Under the pieces are notes generated by a model that saw nothing but the letters and a program-made list of their open reading frames with translations, was not told the DNA's origin and did no database searches. The position numbers were made by a program, and so were the translations under genes. 64,000 nt of DNA from Siphonodentalium dalli (taxonomy: Eukaryota > Mollusca > Scaphopoda > Gadilida > Siphonodentaliidae), in the NCBI GenBank assembly GCA_032622095.1, contig CP136063.1:29080987-29144986 (forward strand), written 5' to 3'. This document shows, piece after piece, positions 10,838-23,540 of this stretch; the first letter of the stretch is position 1, and each line of letters opens with the position of its first letter.

Positions 10838-11470
10838 AGGTGACACTCCACAGTTTCGAATGATCAGTAGGGGTAAATTTCTTAGAACAGAGTACCAGTG
10901 TTTTCTGTCACCATGGGTGTGGTATGTTTATTGAGAGAAGGTTAGTTATGAATTTGTGGATTTTTAGAGGATGTCTTTGAGTTTTGAAAAATATTGTTTC
11001 AGGTGACCTTGACCCCACCAGTATGAAGTAGTAGCGATTTCTGCGAAACAGTGGCTCCAGACACCAGCGTGACTTTTTAGCACCTAAAATTTGTCATCTG
11101 CATGAAAAATATTTTTTAAAAACTTAGTGGTGAGAAGTTTGAAATTTTTTGATATTATTGTTAGGAAACGGTGTTCTTCCAGACAACATAGGCGGCTATA
11201 CCATAGATTTTCTGTCCCACGGGCCTGAAATCGCTTATTTTGGCCATTTTTGCATAAAAATTTCATTTTTCAGGCACACAATCAAGGGGCATAACTCTTG
11301 CTACCCCCATTAAAATGACAATTCTGTACCAAAATCTTTAAGTCTAGTATGTGCTCAACCCAGGTATATATACATTGTATATGTGTTGTGGGATAACATT
11401 TCAGTTATTTTTCATTGAATTGATGCCCCCCTTATTTTGCACCAATCCCTGCAGAAACTGGAGTGTCGCC
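10838..11470. mobile_element. MITE with ends aggtgacactccacagtttc, copy 2 (empty)
   Basis: Near-identical to 8708-10001 but without the 644-bp insert. The TTAA at 11338-11341 is the empty target. Small differences (a 10-bp deletion near 11213, a changed A run) show that the copies have begun to diverge. The right end abuts the right TIR of the composite element at 8388-11495. Confidence 0.85.
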
Positions 11471-11495
11471 ATACGCAAGCATGTGTGGCTAGCTT

Positions 11496-12866
11496 AACGC
11501 GGAATCTGAGACGGATAGAACGCGGATAACGCTAGCGGTTGATCAGTCTCATAGCTATTATAATTTACCTTATTTACGCGCGTCGTCGGTCCATCGGGGA
11601 TCTCCAAGCTTTTTGGCTACCATGTTCAAAGATATAAATCACATGTATTTAGTTGTCCCATAGTGGATAATTGCTGTCTATACTTATTTAATATATACAA
11701 TCGCGATGTACAATGAGAATTATAAGGTACATATATACATCATTTTCTGTAATTAAATGGCACAAAACAGCTAAGTTCGATGTGTGTACCTGCCCGTAAA
11801 CAGCCTACTTTTCCATCAGTGTGTATTCGAAATTTAGAGTTGGCAATTTTGAATCGAATTTGACTTTCGAATCTAATCTCGAATCGAATATCGAATATTC
11901 GCAGGACCCTACAAGGATGTATGATGCAAAACTCAATAGCGGTGTAGATTGGATATTAATTGTAAACAACTCATAAACAAGAAAACCATAATCAGAAATG
12001 GTAACGCCATCAAGATTATATTATTACACATAAATATGGCTATGGCTTTATATTACTGCAGGTTTCTAATTCACCACACCAGAAGTCTCTAAATGCTGAT
12101 AAATCGGAGTCATTGTTTTCCCGCCATAAAATCTTCAACAGTGGTCCAGCCATTGTTGATCATAATAGTTACTAATGAGATCATAATAGTTACATACTGC
12201 AACTATCAATCCAACGAATATGATATGATTGATAGAACAAACCCCTATTATGATGATTGTGTCATTATTTGTTTAACAATACTTATCAATTGACATATTG
12301 GCACCCGTTTCCTTATTAAAATCAACATATTTCGATAATTTTAGGGGAACTCCGCGAATTCGTGGACCTCCGCAAATAGGGACCTACTGCAACTTGTCAA
12401 AACCGGAAAACCCAATTATCTATTTATAAAAACGTCCACGGACACACAGCGATCTAAAATTTTCCCACCAGTATACATCCGATGGGCGATAATAAATAAA
12501 TGTTGGAATTTATACCAATACTGGTACATTAATTATGGTACAATTTACCTTCACGGGCATAACATGCAGCTTTACAGCTGAACCTCATTAAATTACTTAC
12601 GCGTATACCATGTACGCTAGCTGAATCCCATTAAGTATGTTTAAGAACAGTTATAACACATGTTAGTATACATGTACGAAGATTCGACCTTGGCAAAAAT
12701 AAAATAAAAAAGAAATATACTAATACATTTATGAATGTAGAGTTGGGCTTCATGTTCATAACATATCATGCGTTGGCTATTCAACAAAAACATGTCCACA
12801 TTTTATTACACCGGATAAGTCGGTAATACGTAATAAGTCTTAATATGGGTTCGAAAATTAAGTGGG
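11496..12866. other. no gene seen
   Basis: AT-rich. The segment near 11820-11915 with repeated cgaat motifs resembles about 7500-7575. No frame longer than 66 codons and no recognisable domain. Confidence 0.45.
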
Positions 12867-13086
12867 TTTACATTTGTGCGCCTTTAAACTCCGTAGTGGC
12901 GAAATCTCGGTTTACATTTGTGCGCCTTTAAACTCCGTAGTGGTGAAATCTCGGTTTACATTTGTGCGCCTTTAAACTCAGTAGTGGCGAAATCTCGGTT
13001 TACATTTGTGCGCCTTTAAACTCCGTAGTGGCGAAATCTCGGTTTACATTTGTGCGCCTTTAAACTCCGTAGTGGCGAAATCTCGG
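12867..13086. repeat. tandem array, five 44-bp units
   Basis: Five head-to-tail units of exactly 44 bp beginning tttacatttgtgcgccttta and ending gaaatctcgg, with only two substitutions seen among the five. A sixth unit starts and diverges at 13087. The very low divergence implies recent expansion or homogenisation. Confidence 0.95.
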
Positions 13087-13654
13087 TTTACATTAATGAA
13101 CGTTTAATACCGTAATCGGAATCAGAATCTCAATCTGGATTACGGCGAATTAACGATTGATTACAATATGTTTTAGATATGGGCATACTAGAATAAAATG
13201 AAATTCATCTCCGATTCCCTGTTCACATAATGAGCATTTCTTGTTGTATGTGTGTCCATGAACTTGTGGTTTCGGCCCCTTAACATTGTTATCGATACAG
13301 CATACTATCGATATAGTAAATAACGCGATAAGTCATAATGCCGTTGTTGGGCATATATTTCATTTTGAAACACTGGAGTGACCTTCGGTGTGTATATACA
13401 TGGAGATTTCAAATACATACAGTTGACATGTCCATATATTATCAAGCTAATGCTATATATAATTTAGTCACAAACTTTGATATCGCAAAGAGTTATAACG
13501 GAGTTATCCAGATATGACTGACCCTACTCTTTCTTGGTGAGTGGACCATCTAACCTTGTTTTTAAAAAAGTTGACACATGCACATATATACGATAAATGG
13601 GTTTTATTCGACACAAAATTTATTCCAGCAATATATTGAGGATATGAAATGAGT

Positions 13655-13770
13655 GTTTCTCTCATATGATATTTATGAAACAAGTCTAAGAATTTTCAGT
13701 TTTCTCGAGCCTCCGGCGAGAGAAAACTGAAAATTTGTGACGAGTTTCATAAATATCATATGAGAGAAAC
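13655..13770. repeat. hairpin with arms of about 55 bp
   Basis: gtttctctcatatgatattt at the left pairs with aaatatcatatgagagaaac at the right. The inner arms cagttttctcgagcc and gagagaaaactg continue the stem. A fold-back repeat of unknown family. Confidence 0.85.
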
Positions 13771-14298
13771 ATGAATTACATATTCAATTTATCAGATGAC
13801 ACCTATAAATTGACATCGGCAGCAAAAGGTTAATGTGACGTCACTTCATTGCACCGGAAGCCCAATTACACCTGGTGAACTAGCAGAAATAATATGCACG
13901 CAAAGATATAGTGCGCTATTCTGTTCTGAGTTTGTGACATTATATCGTATATTTATTAGATAAATACAAATTACATTTTCTATTTATCGTATAACAATGT
14001 CCAAAACTATATATTTCAAGATTATAATTGCGAGAATTTCGGCATCGCGTTGATTGACGCGCACGAATTTGACCTGCATCTGGTCAGAGATGCGGCTCGG
14101 CTGCCATTCAGCCAATCAGAACACACTTTTTGTCAACAAACCAATCAAATTATCGGAAGGTGATATGAATTAGTAATTGATATGAAATTGATTTATGACA
14201 TAGATTCCAACGTAAATAATGATTGAGTCATATGATAAATGATATTTTGATACACAACATACTGAAATGGGTGCATTACATTAAATATGGCAATTCAT

Positions 14299-14570
14299 GG
14301 GACCATCTCCTTCAAACAGAATATATGCACACATGGATGAATTTGAGCCATTGATTGGTGCATAATACACCCATGTGCTCTATGGACGGTGCAGCAAACA
14401 ACATAATTATAATGAAAATTAATTTATGAGTGCAGTCCTAAATGAATTTTCAATATAATAACCACGTTGTTTGCTTCATAGAGCACACATGTGTATTTTG
14501 CACTAATCGATGGCTGAAATTCATTCATTTGTTACATATATTCCATTGAGTACAAAAGGAGACCAGATTT
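14299..14570. mobile_element. inverted-repeat MITE
   Basis: The two halves are imperfect reverse complements over more than 100 bp. Matching landmarks are atacacccatgtgctctatg on the left and catagagcacacatgtgtat on the right, and aggagacca pairs with the left tggtctcct-like end. No target duplication identified. Confidence 0.65.
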
Positions 14571-16709
14571 AGCGTTTAATATCCCCCAAACTAACGCCCA
14601 AAAAAACACAGGTCGAACTTTAAAGAAGTACTTCTTCATCCCGCAGTTTCTGTTATCACCTTCCTGAGGTGGACCTTGTCATCCTATAATATCAACTCAT
14701 TTAAATTGAAATTGAAGGTAAATTTTATATCATTACGTTGTATCATTGTGTAGTAGGTTAGAACTAAACTACTCCACACCACTGTCATCAGTCCATGGTT
14801 CATCTGTCCCCTCATGTCTTCTACTGTCTCGCATCTCTCTCTCTCTCTCCCTCTCTCTCTCTCTCTCTCCCTCCCTCCCTCTCTCTCTCTCTCTCTCCAT
14901 CCCTGCCTCTTTTATCCCTAAAACTATCTGTTTCACCCTCACCCTGTTTCCATCCCTAACTCAAACTTAGTCATATATCTCTATCACTATACATTATTTC
15001 TATCCTTTCCCTGTCTGATTGACACCCTCCCTCACTTGTTGGGCAAGGGATGTCACCAAAGAGGTGAGGACTTCGTATAAGCCTTCTGTCGGGCTTGTTG
15101 TCTGATCCTCATGCCCATACATCATCTCTTCTACTTCTATTTTGCATATTTGTATCTGTATATTATGTTACGTTGGATTTGGAAAAAAAATATTTTTAAA
15201 CTAACTAATTTTGTTTCTGTTGCATTCATAGGTGTGTCTGTTCAGCATGGGATATACGGTAGCCAGCTTTTCTATAGTGATGTCCTGATGCACCTGAGGA
15301 AATGGGAATATGTTGAGAGCATATTTGAAGGAGGAATACAACGAATGGAACAGACGTTTGTGCACCTCCTTTCGTGTTCAAAGGCAGATCGACATCGGTT
15401 AATAAACGGTTGGTGTTTATTTGTTATCAAAACCGTTTATCTAGAGTCATATCGCGTACCATTTTCAAATCATTGAATCGGAAGCAGATCAGGACCATCA
15501 GATTTGGGGAGATGTACGTGCTAATTATTAGAATTTACCTGGCAGAATTTAATTTCTAGGAGTGTATTTTATTCTCAAAATGATCTAGTACTTGAAAAAC
15601 AATTTCTCTAAACAATATATAGCAAATGAAAGTAAAATTATCTAACAATATTCATTTTGAATAATGTCAAATGCCAGTTGTGATTAATAGTTTTTCTCGT
15701 TTCGCAGTATAGAGAAAAACATTTGTCTTGGCGACAACGGTTAACATAATTAAATAGCGTGGGAAATGGTGGGTTTCCGTGATTGGGTGTAATTATGTTG
15801 TTTATGAACACGTGATGAGGTAACAGCCAATGGGGCTTAGCAGTAACAAAGCGGGTCACTTGTTCAGGAATCAGATTCACTTCTAGCATGACGTTTGTCT
15901 CGTCAACTTTCTAACAAAAATTTTGTTTGAATTTTTTGTCGAATATAAGCTGAAATATGTTAACAAAATCAAATACTCAATTCGTCAAGATTCGACAACC
16001 GTCAAACATGTCAGAGCGTCATTTGGACGCACAGTACAATATATAATAGTAATGCGGGGTAATGTTGCACGGTATAAGACGTTTTGTCAAAATCGAAAGT
16101 GGCATTTAGAAAAATCTATAGAATATAAGGTCAAAAGCGCATACCGGTAGAAAGTTCTCATGCCAAATTCAGAGGTTTATTACAGAATTATATATTGCGA
16201 GGATTTCATTGATATGCATTTAAAATGTGATTAAACGTGTATTCATGTCATGTTGGCCCCAAGCTTTTGTTTCACAAGGATTATTCAAGATAGCAGGTGC
16301 TATATATATTCATGGAAAGACAGGTTTCCACACGGAAGTGAATTGAATCAAATTGTCATACCGTATTTGTATTCCCGAATAGTCCAATAAGAAATTATAA
16401 CTAATCTAATCTCAGAACCTGAATTCATTTGTCTGCATGTTCAAGACGATGTCATTTACAATTTTTTCAAGATTCAATACCGGGTATAATGGAAAGAAAA
16501 TTAATTTATTGTTTGTCAAAGATTGAGGTCCATATACACATGAATATATGGAGATGAGGACCAGCATTTCACCCTGCAGACGGGCTTCACAAAGGCTCTG
16601 GTTACAGATTTCCGCCATAAAAAAAATTTAGAATCAGAATTAATGGCAGTTTTTCCTCCCGGTGGGGGCGCCGTCGTTACTGGGGACGTACATATTGGTT
16701 CAACGGTAT
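14571..16709. other. no supported gene; CT microsatellite inside
   Basis: Holds a (CT)n-type tract at about 14838-14898. A sequence resembling a 3' splice site (ttctgttgcattcatag) near 15215-15231 is followed by about 170 bp open in two frames, but no domain is visible, so I do not call an exon. The rest is AT-rich with short frames only. Confidence 0.45.
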
Positions 16710-16878
16710 CCAGCTAACTGGGACCTTGGCTAACTGGGACATTGGCTAACTGGGACCCTCAAGTCTGGCTAACTGGGACCTTGGCTAACTGGGACCTTTT
16801 GGCTAACTGGGACCTTGGCTGACTGGGACCTTTAGATGTATTATTAATAATTTCATTAAAATAAATTTTTATTAATTA

Positions 16879-17929
16879 TTAAAGATGGATTATCTCTTTA
16901 AATAACAAATTTTAAATAGTTGCGTGGTTATACAATAATAGATATGAACTGAAGAACCCTGTCCGGAAATGCTTCTATCAATTAAAGGTGGATTATCTTT
17001 TTGTAAACATGTATTATATAGTTACCGGGGTATAAAATATTAGATCTGAATCGAAGACTCCTGTCCGGAAATGCTTCTATCGATTAATATTAATTTTATT
17101 TCGAATATTTTCTGGTCTAAAAAGGTGTGTTTGTTCAGCTAACGAACAATGTTGGTTACTGTTAACAGAGACCAGAAATTATATTGTGCAATTTTGTCAC
17201 AAATAAACGTCAATTATACTCATTATCGCTTATATCTGTGGAACAAAACAGTACAAACAACCAATCTGTGACATTTGACATTCGTTGCGTAGCCGTAGGA
17301 ACAGCCCAGTGCTCTATATCGCAATACGGTCTCATCCGAATGGTCGGTTCTAAAAATAGGAACATAAATGGGCCCGATTTAATATTCGGAATAAAATCAA
17401 TATTAATTGATAGAAGCTTTTCCGGACATAGGTCTTCAGTTCATATCTATTATTTTATACCCACGCAACTATTTAAAATTTGTTATTTAAAGAGATAATC
17501 CATCTTTAATATTGATTTTATTTTGAATATTAAATCGGGACCGTTCATGTTACTATTTTTATAACAGACCATTCGGATGATACCATATTGCGATATAGAG
17601 CATTGGGTTGTTCCTACGGCTACGCAACGAATGTCAAATGTCACAGATTGGTTGTTTGAATTGTTTTGTTCCACAGATATAAGCGCTAATAAGTATAATT
17701 AACGTTTATTTGTGACCGTTGTTAAATAAAATTTCTGGTCTCTGTTAACAGTAACCACTATTGTTCGTTAGCTAAACAAACACACCTTTTTAGACCAGAA
17801 AATATTCGAAATAAAATTAATATTAATCGATATAAGCATTTCCGGACAGGAGTCTTCGATTCAAATCTAATATTTTATACCCCGGTAACTATATAATACA
17901 TGTTTACAAAGAGATAATCCACCTTTTAA
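16879..17929. mobile_element. TTAA MITE, outer copy of a nested pair
   Basis: A TTAA MITE in antisense to copy A, starting after TTAA at 16879-16882 (agatggattatctc) and ending about 17924 before TTAA near 17926-17929. It is split by the copy at 16986-17505, which sits in the TTAA of its atcaattaatattga segment. Confidence 0.85.
16982..17509. mobile_element. TTAA MITE, inner copy B
   Basis: A 520-bp element at 16986-17505 with TTAA at 16982-16985 and 17506-17509. By eye it is identical to the copy at 44750-45269, including private variants such as gaacaatgttggtt and attcggaataaaatc. The 104-codon frames in the two copies are also identical. Identity between loci 28 kb apart points to very recent movement. 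Confidence 0.9.
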
Positions 17930-18046
17930 AACAGTAACATTAAACAAAACAATAAAAACACTATACAAGATTGATCTGTGGGTATTGCAGTTCTGTGTAG
18001 CACAATGTAGGCTGTAGCACTGTATCTGCATGTATATATGCTGTAT

Positions 18047-18343
18047 TCACTCTGTTTCACGCATGTCTGGCTCTGGAATTGGTGAGAACAACTGGGCACA
18101 TTCTCTGAGCAGCTGACTGGTTGAGACCTCTTTGGTGTCATATTGGTCCCATAGATTGAAGATTTTGCCCTGCATTACATTTGTGTGATTCCTCTGGCGA
18201 CGTGACAGCTTCCCTTCGCTCACCATCTTGATTGATGTCGGTATCTCCCTGGCTTCTTGGTACAACAGAGTCAGGAGGAGATATATTGGCAAGTTCCCCT
18301 TCATGGCTCTCTGATTCAGTCTGTTATATATGCCATCCTTCAA
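18047..18343 (-). pseudogene. MULE-type transposase C-terminal remnant
   Basis: A 98-codon minus-strand frame containing NRLNQRAMKGNLPIYLLL, LLYQEAREI, VSEGKLSRRQRNH and IFNLWDQYD. From memory of MULE/FLYWCH-type transposase-like proteins in invertebrates, this resembles the part just after the W-H catalytic region (a 'GWHNRLN' motif, then helices ending in 'LLR...LY.P'). The catalytic DDE region is absent; the frame is short and isolated on its 5' side. It lies inside the element with inverted minisatellite ends, consistent with a Mutator-like origin. The family assignment is moderate to weak. Confidence 0.5.
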
Positions 18344-18649
18344 CTTCGTTGTACGATCTGATGCTTCATCCGAAGACTGACACTACCTCAACTGACCATA
18401 CGGGGCTCTTTATCCATGTATTCTCTATTATTATTATTATTGTTTATTTCAGGCGAGGTATGTCCATATAAAACAAACAATATAACAATGAATTTAACGT
18501 TCTATTCTACTAATATATGTAATAAATATAACCAAGGTCCCAGTTAGCCAAATGTCCCAGTTAGCCAAGGTCCCAGTTGGTCATGGTCCCAGTTAGCCAA
18601 GGTCCCAGTTAGCCAAAGGTCCCAGTTAGCCAAGGTCCCAGTTAGCTGG

Positions 18650-20648
18650 CATTCGGTTCAACTTGGTCAGGCCTACCATTGAGCGATAAGAGCAATACAC
18701 GGGGACAGTTGCTCGTCGTGGCGAGTTTCCAAACATAATTGGGTGTTAAATATCCAGCCCAGTTTCTTTCGGGTTTGCAGTTCCATTGCTGTTAAAGGTA
18801 CTCAATCCGATTCAACTGTCCTCATATCACTAAATGCCAACAACAACAACAAAAATTTATATGCTGCTTCAGTTATCAGAATCGATTAATTGCCCTAAAA
18901 TAACGGTCAACTGTAATATAAAATTGCCCAAAACCTGTTAAAAGCTATTTTGTCAGATAAGTTCTTCTCATCGACAGTTTACTGGTATCACTCCTAGATT
19001 TGATGGGTGGGTTCCTCAACTCGAATCAAATATTTTTTATGCCCCCCCCCCCCCCCAGGCCTTTAAAGTACCCCAAATTTAAGGCGTTTAACGATGTCCC
19101 AAAATTAAAAAAAAATTGAAATAGTTTTTTTGTAGTTTTTTTATACAAATACACACTCTAAAATTGGATATATATCATATGTCATATCTATTTAAAAGGG
19201 CAGGATTTATTTAAAGTGATGAACTTTTTTCAGAAATGTAATAAAACTTCAATTAAACTAGTACATGATGGAAATATATCTCATTATATGCTAGAAGCCA
19301 AGATATTGCATTTCACGGGTTTAGATTAAAAACAATTCTCACGACATGACGAACCATGGTCGGCACACCGTGTCCGATATCCCCAAATTAGACCAATATA
19401 AAGGCCTGCCCCCCCCCCCCCCCCCGAAGCCAAGGAAAGGAAATAATAAATTGCTACCGTTAACTTTGATTGGATTGATAGGCAACTACTTGTTGTTTGG
19501 AGAGTTCATTATTTGGGATATTATGTGTAAGTTATTATTTCAGTGCATATACTTTATGTATTTCGGTATGTGGAATGTGTGCTTTCTTATTCCAGAAAGA
19601 AAACGTAAGCGGTCTTATACTGCGGTTGTTTATGTCAACCACGCCAAGTGTGCGGAGAATGGCATTCAGCTGTTCAAGAACAGACAGAATCATACAATCC
19701 TATGCTCGTCCACCATCACAAAGGATTTACTTTCCAGCCTGGAACGGGTTGCAAGATGAAAAAAAAAATTAATTACTATATAGCTGTTGTTATTTTATGT
19801 TTATGTTATTTATGTTTTCGTAAATTAGATTAATTAAATATATAAATATGACTGCATTGAATTATTTTGTTGTTTACGTGTTCGTGCTTCAATCTCCAAA
19901 TGTGGTTGTTAATTTTACCACTGCTGTGAGTGCTGTTCCATCGTTGAAACAAGTTGTTTTAATTTTGATTGTGGTCAATAAAATGCTACAATGTTGTCGA
20001 AAATATATTAATCTAACATTCTGTGCAGAAATGTTGTCATGGGAGGGCGAAATATGAATGCATTTGTTTACATATTCGTTCTGCATTTTACCGCGTCTGT
20101 CCCATCGATGAAGCAAGTTATGGCTGCTGTGCGTTTTACCATGCACTTCTTTGAATAAAATGCTACATACGCACTCAACATTTATGACCATGCAATAACT
20201 CTCTGTAGAACTATTCACCTCATGATCACGCATTCACTCCCTGGTTGCCATTTTAGCATATGCCATATGTTATATTGATTGTTATGCAAATGGTCGAGAA
20301 TAGCCACATAATATGGTTTCACTCAGTTCCGTTTAGGCATTCTGTCTAGTTCCGTTTAGATATATGGCCAGAGTCCCAAAAAATATTTTTGGCAAAATTC
20401 CAGTACATCATTCAAAATGAATTTGTCATGCCTCAGAAGGTAGATAAAATGAACAACGACAATAAAACATAGTAGTCGGTGGATTAAGTAACATGATTAA
20501 TAACCAAGTGAGTTACAATTTGCTAACTCTTAGCCACAGAGAAAACTGCTCAGGATATATGTAAACAATTTTTTTTTTTACCAAATGTGGTTGCTATTTG
20601 TGAAGCCATCTTGAGCAATGTTGTCTAAAACACATTAGTGTGACTCAT
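18650..20648. other. no supported gene; possible orphan last exon
   Basis: A good 3' splice-site-like sequence (ctttcttattccag, ending 19595) is followed by about 160 bp open to a stop at 19757-19759, with AVVYVNHAKCAENGIQLF and NHTILC in one frame. The pattern weakly recalls the end of KptA/Tpt1-type folds, but the other frames are open too, so I do not call it. The segment at about 18795-18815 (ttaaaggtactcaatccgat) is the end of the repeat found at 59222 and 60837. Poly-C runs lie at 19041-19057 and 19410-19425. Confidence 0.35.
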
Positions 20649-21691
20649 TTAAAGATGGATTATCTCTTTAAATAACAAATTTTAAATAGTTGCGTGGGTA
20701 TAAAATAAACTGAAGACCTATGTCCGGAAAAGCTTCTATCAATTAAAGGTGGATTATCTCTTTGTAAGCATATATTATATAGTTGCCGCGGTATAAAATA
20801 TTAGATTTGAATCGAAGACTCCTGCCCGGAAATGCTTCTATCGATTAATAGGATTTTATTTCGAATATTTTCTGGTCTAAAAAAGTGTATTTGTTCAGCT
20901 AACGAACAATAGTGGTTACTGTTAGCAGAGACCAGATATTTTATTGTACAATTTTGTCACAAATAAAAGTTAATTATACTCATTATCGCGTATATCTGTG
21001 GAACAAAACAATACAAACAATCAATCTGGGACATTTGACTTTCGGTGCGTAGCCATAGGAACATCCCAGTGCTCTATATCGCAATATGGTATCATCCGAA
21101 TGGTCTGTTCTAAAAATAGTAACATGAACGGTCCCGATTTAATATTCGAAATAAAATCAATATTAATTGATAGAAGGGCTTCTCCGGACAGGGGTCTTCA
21201 GTTCATATCTATTATTTTATACCCACGCAACTATTTGAAATTTGTTATTTAAAGAGATAATCCATCTTTAATATTGATTTTATTTCGAATATTAATCGGG
21301 ACCGTTTATGTGTCTATTTTTAGAACAGACCATTCGGATGATACCATGTTGCGATGTAGAGCACTGGGCTGTTCCTATGGCTACGCACCGAAAGTCAAAT
21401 GTCCCAGATTGATTGTTTGTATTGTTTTGTTCCACAGATATAAGCGATAATGAGTATAATTAACGTTTATTTGTGATAAAATTGTTAAATAAAATTTCTG
21501 GTATCTGTTAACAGTAACCACTATTGTTCGTTAGCTGAACACACCTTTTTAGACCAGAAAATATTCGAAATAAAATTAATAATAATCGATAGAAGCATTT
21601 CCGAACAGGAGTCTTCGATTCAAATCTAATATTTTATACCCCAGTATTAAACTATATAATACATGTTTACAAAGAGATAATCCACTTTTAA
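20649..21691. mobile_element. nested TTAA MITE pair
   Basis: Same arrangement as 16879-17929. The outer copy (20653-21687) begins agatggattatctc after TTAA 20649-20652. The inner inverted copy (20757-21267) sits between TTAA 20753-20756 and 21268-21271. The copies are more diverged than 16986-17505. Either the nested dimer moved as a unit or the same internal TTAA was hit twice. Confidence 0.85.
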
Positions 21692-21735
21692 GACATACCA
21701 GAAACGAGAGGTCGATCACGATCGACAGATGTTTA

Positions 21736-22186
21736 GGTTACACTGGTGTAAATGTTTTCCATAGGCCTCAGTGCTAACGTTTTAGCGTATAGTGTTGGCA
21801 ATATAAATGTTGGGTCCAAAGTTTTCTTTAAATCTGAAAAATTGACATTTTGGGAAACTTTTTACACAAAAAAATCATGTCTGTCTAGCAGGGAATTCGC
21901 CTTTACATCTTGTGTTTTCCTAACTAGTGTCAGAACCGCATAAAAAAATACTGTCATATTTTAGACCACAACAAATAATTCAAACTTCACTACAGAGGGT
22001 TAATTCCTGTGCCAATGGCTATTTTACCAGTGGGAAACCATAGGGAAGAGGTGTGATGATTTTTTTATGCAAAAAGCACACAAGGCTATTGACCAATCAG
22101 GGCCCAGTGTCTATTTTATTCTCTCCTATATATTCCTCCCGCATCCGCTAGATGTCACTCGGAACCTTATTTACACCAGTGTAACC
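21736..22186. mobile_element. MITE with ends ggttacactggtgtaaat, copy 1
   Basis: 18-bp perfect terminal repeats (ggttacactggtgtaaat and atttacaccagtgtaacc). The body is almost identical to 23099-23540. Flanks are TTA and TAA. Short frames inside are repeat-derived. Confidence 0.85.
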
Positions 22187-23098
22187 TAAAGCGATAGCCC
22201 GCTTTTTCGCGGAATAATTGTAACTCCCTACATTTCTTCAGAATTGCCCATCCATGGAAAAAATGTGTTCAAAAACAATATCACGTCTGTGGTTCTTTAT
22301 TTATCACACACAATTTAACCCCACCCCCTTTAACAAATTATTCATCAAAAAAGCACAATTTTCCACCACCAGTCATGTTCAGGCCCCATTTTCACTCAGT
22401 TTTAGGGGTCTGGTGTTGCAAACTTGGATCAGCTATGGAAGACTGTTCAATATTCTTTCCATGAGAGAACTTCTGGTGATGTGAGGTCATTGAGTCCAGA
22501 TCTGATCAGCTGAGCATCAAGCGCATGACTTTATCAGCACATTGAAGAATAAAATATGACATTTTCAGGTCTGCAAGGGTGATCCAAGATAACTGGATGT
22601 GGGTGTATATTGAATTAGTTGAATAAAGATATGCTCTCTTTGAATTGCTGAAGCATTTTCTTAAATGTGTCCAAGTTTTAGTGCTATTAACCTTCAAATG
22701 ACCATACCCACCAGTGGAAATGACACACTTTTATGATATATATCTGTATATCACTGGCTATAAAATCCAAAATACTTGTTCAATTAGGTTCTTATAACAA
22801 TTGATATATGTGTCGTTGACATGCCCATGTTATGGGTCATTTGCATTATCATGTGACTATTTCCACCTTGAAATTTTTTGAAAATACCTTGAAAAATTGG
22901 CATTTTTTATGAAAAATCTTACTATTTTTTTGGCTGATGTAAGTGAAAGAAGGCATCAGCAGCAAGAATAGCCACATCGAGCATGAGATATTCATTGGAC
23001 TGAAAGACCAGGCTCTGTAAAATGCATTAAAATGCTTTAAAGTGACTCCCAGGAATCAAAAATGATAAAAAGCTATTTTTTCCCTTTAGGTTACACTG
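22187..23098. other. no gene seen
   Basis: Unremarkable AT-rich DNA between the two copies of the ggttacac MITE. Longest frame 76 codons, without recognisable motifs. Confidence 0.5.
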
Positions 23099-23540
23099 GT
23101 GTAAATGTTTTCCATAGGCCTCAGTGCTAACGTTTTAGCGTATAGTGTTGGCAATATAAATGTTGGGTCCAAAGTTTTCTTTAAATCTGAAAAATTGACA
23201 TTTTGGGAAACTTTTTACACAAAAAAAATCATGTCTGTCTAGCAGGGAATTCGCCTTTAAATCTTGTGTTTTCCTAACTAGTGTCAGAACCGCATAAAAA
23301 AATACTGTCATATTTTAGACCACAACAAATAATTCAAACTTCACTACAGAGGGTTAATTCCTGTGCCAATGGCTATTTTACCAGTGGGAAACCATAGGGA
23401 AGAGGTGTGATGATTTTTTTATGCAAAAAGCACACAAGGCTATTGACCAATCAGGGCCCAGTGTCTATTTTATTCTCTCCTATATATTCCTCCCGCATCC
23501 GCTAGATGTCACTCGGAACCTTATTTACACCAGTGTAACC
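23099..23540. mobile_element. MITE with ends ggttacactggtgtaaat, copy 2
   Basis: Near-identical to 21736-22186 and in the same orientation. Both flanks read TTA, a 3-bp target duplication of the PIF/Harbinger type (TWA). The family assignment is by duplication length only. Confidence 0.85.

Larger units (their letters stand above)
8388..11495. mobile_element. composite element with 26-bp TIRs
   Basis: The left end reads aagctagccacacaagcttg and the right end, reverse-complemented, reads aagctagccacacatgcttg; the match is 25 of 26. Between them lie a GC-richer unique stretch (about 8414-8707) and two direct copies of another MITE (8708-10001 and 10838-11470). I found no clear target duplication, so the outer element is likely but not proven. 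Several overlapping frames in 8256-8674 come from GC-rich noncoding DNA. Confidence 0.5.
16710..18649. mobile_element. element capped by inverted minisatellite arrays
   Basis: The left end (16710-16830) is a run of taactgggaccttggc-type units; the right end (18533-18649) is the same array reverse-complemented. The outer edges are ccagctaactgggacc and ggtcccagttagctgg. The flanks share ggttcaac, but no clean target duplication is visible. Inside are a nested pair of TTAA MITEs (16883-17924) and a MULE-like transposase remnant (18047-18343). Terminal repeats made of subterminal tandem repeats are known in some Mutator-like and Foldback elements, which fits the remnant. Confidence 0.65.

Noticed and set aside
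15232-15403. Possible exon after a splice-acceptor-like ttctgttgcattcatag
   Set aside because: Two frames are open over the same stretch and neither shows a recognisable domain or a convincing donor.
19596-19759. Possible last exon with a KptA/Tpt1-like ending
   Set aside because: Similarity rests on a few residues and the other frames are also open. Without the upstream domain it cannot be called.
19346-19759. 137-codon frame with a run of prolines
   Set aside because: The prolines come from a C homopolymer and the rest changes character at a splice-like site, so it is not a continuous coding frame.
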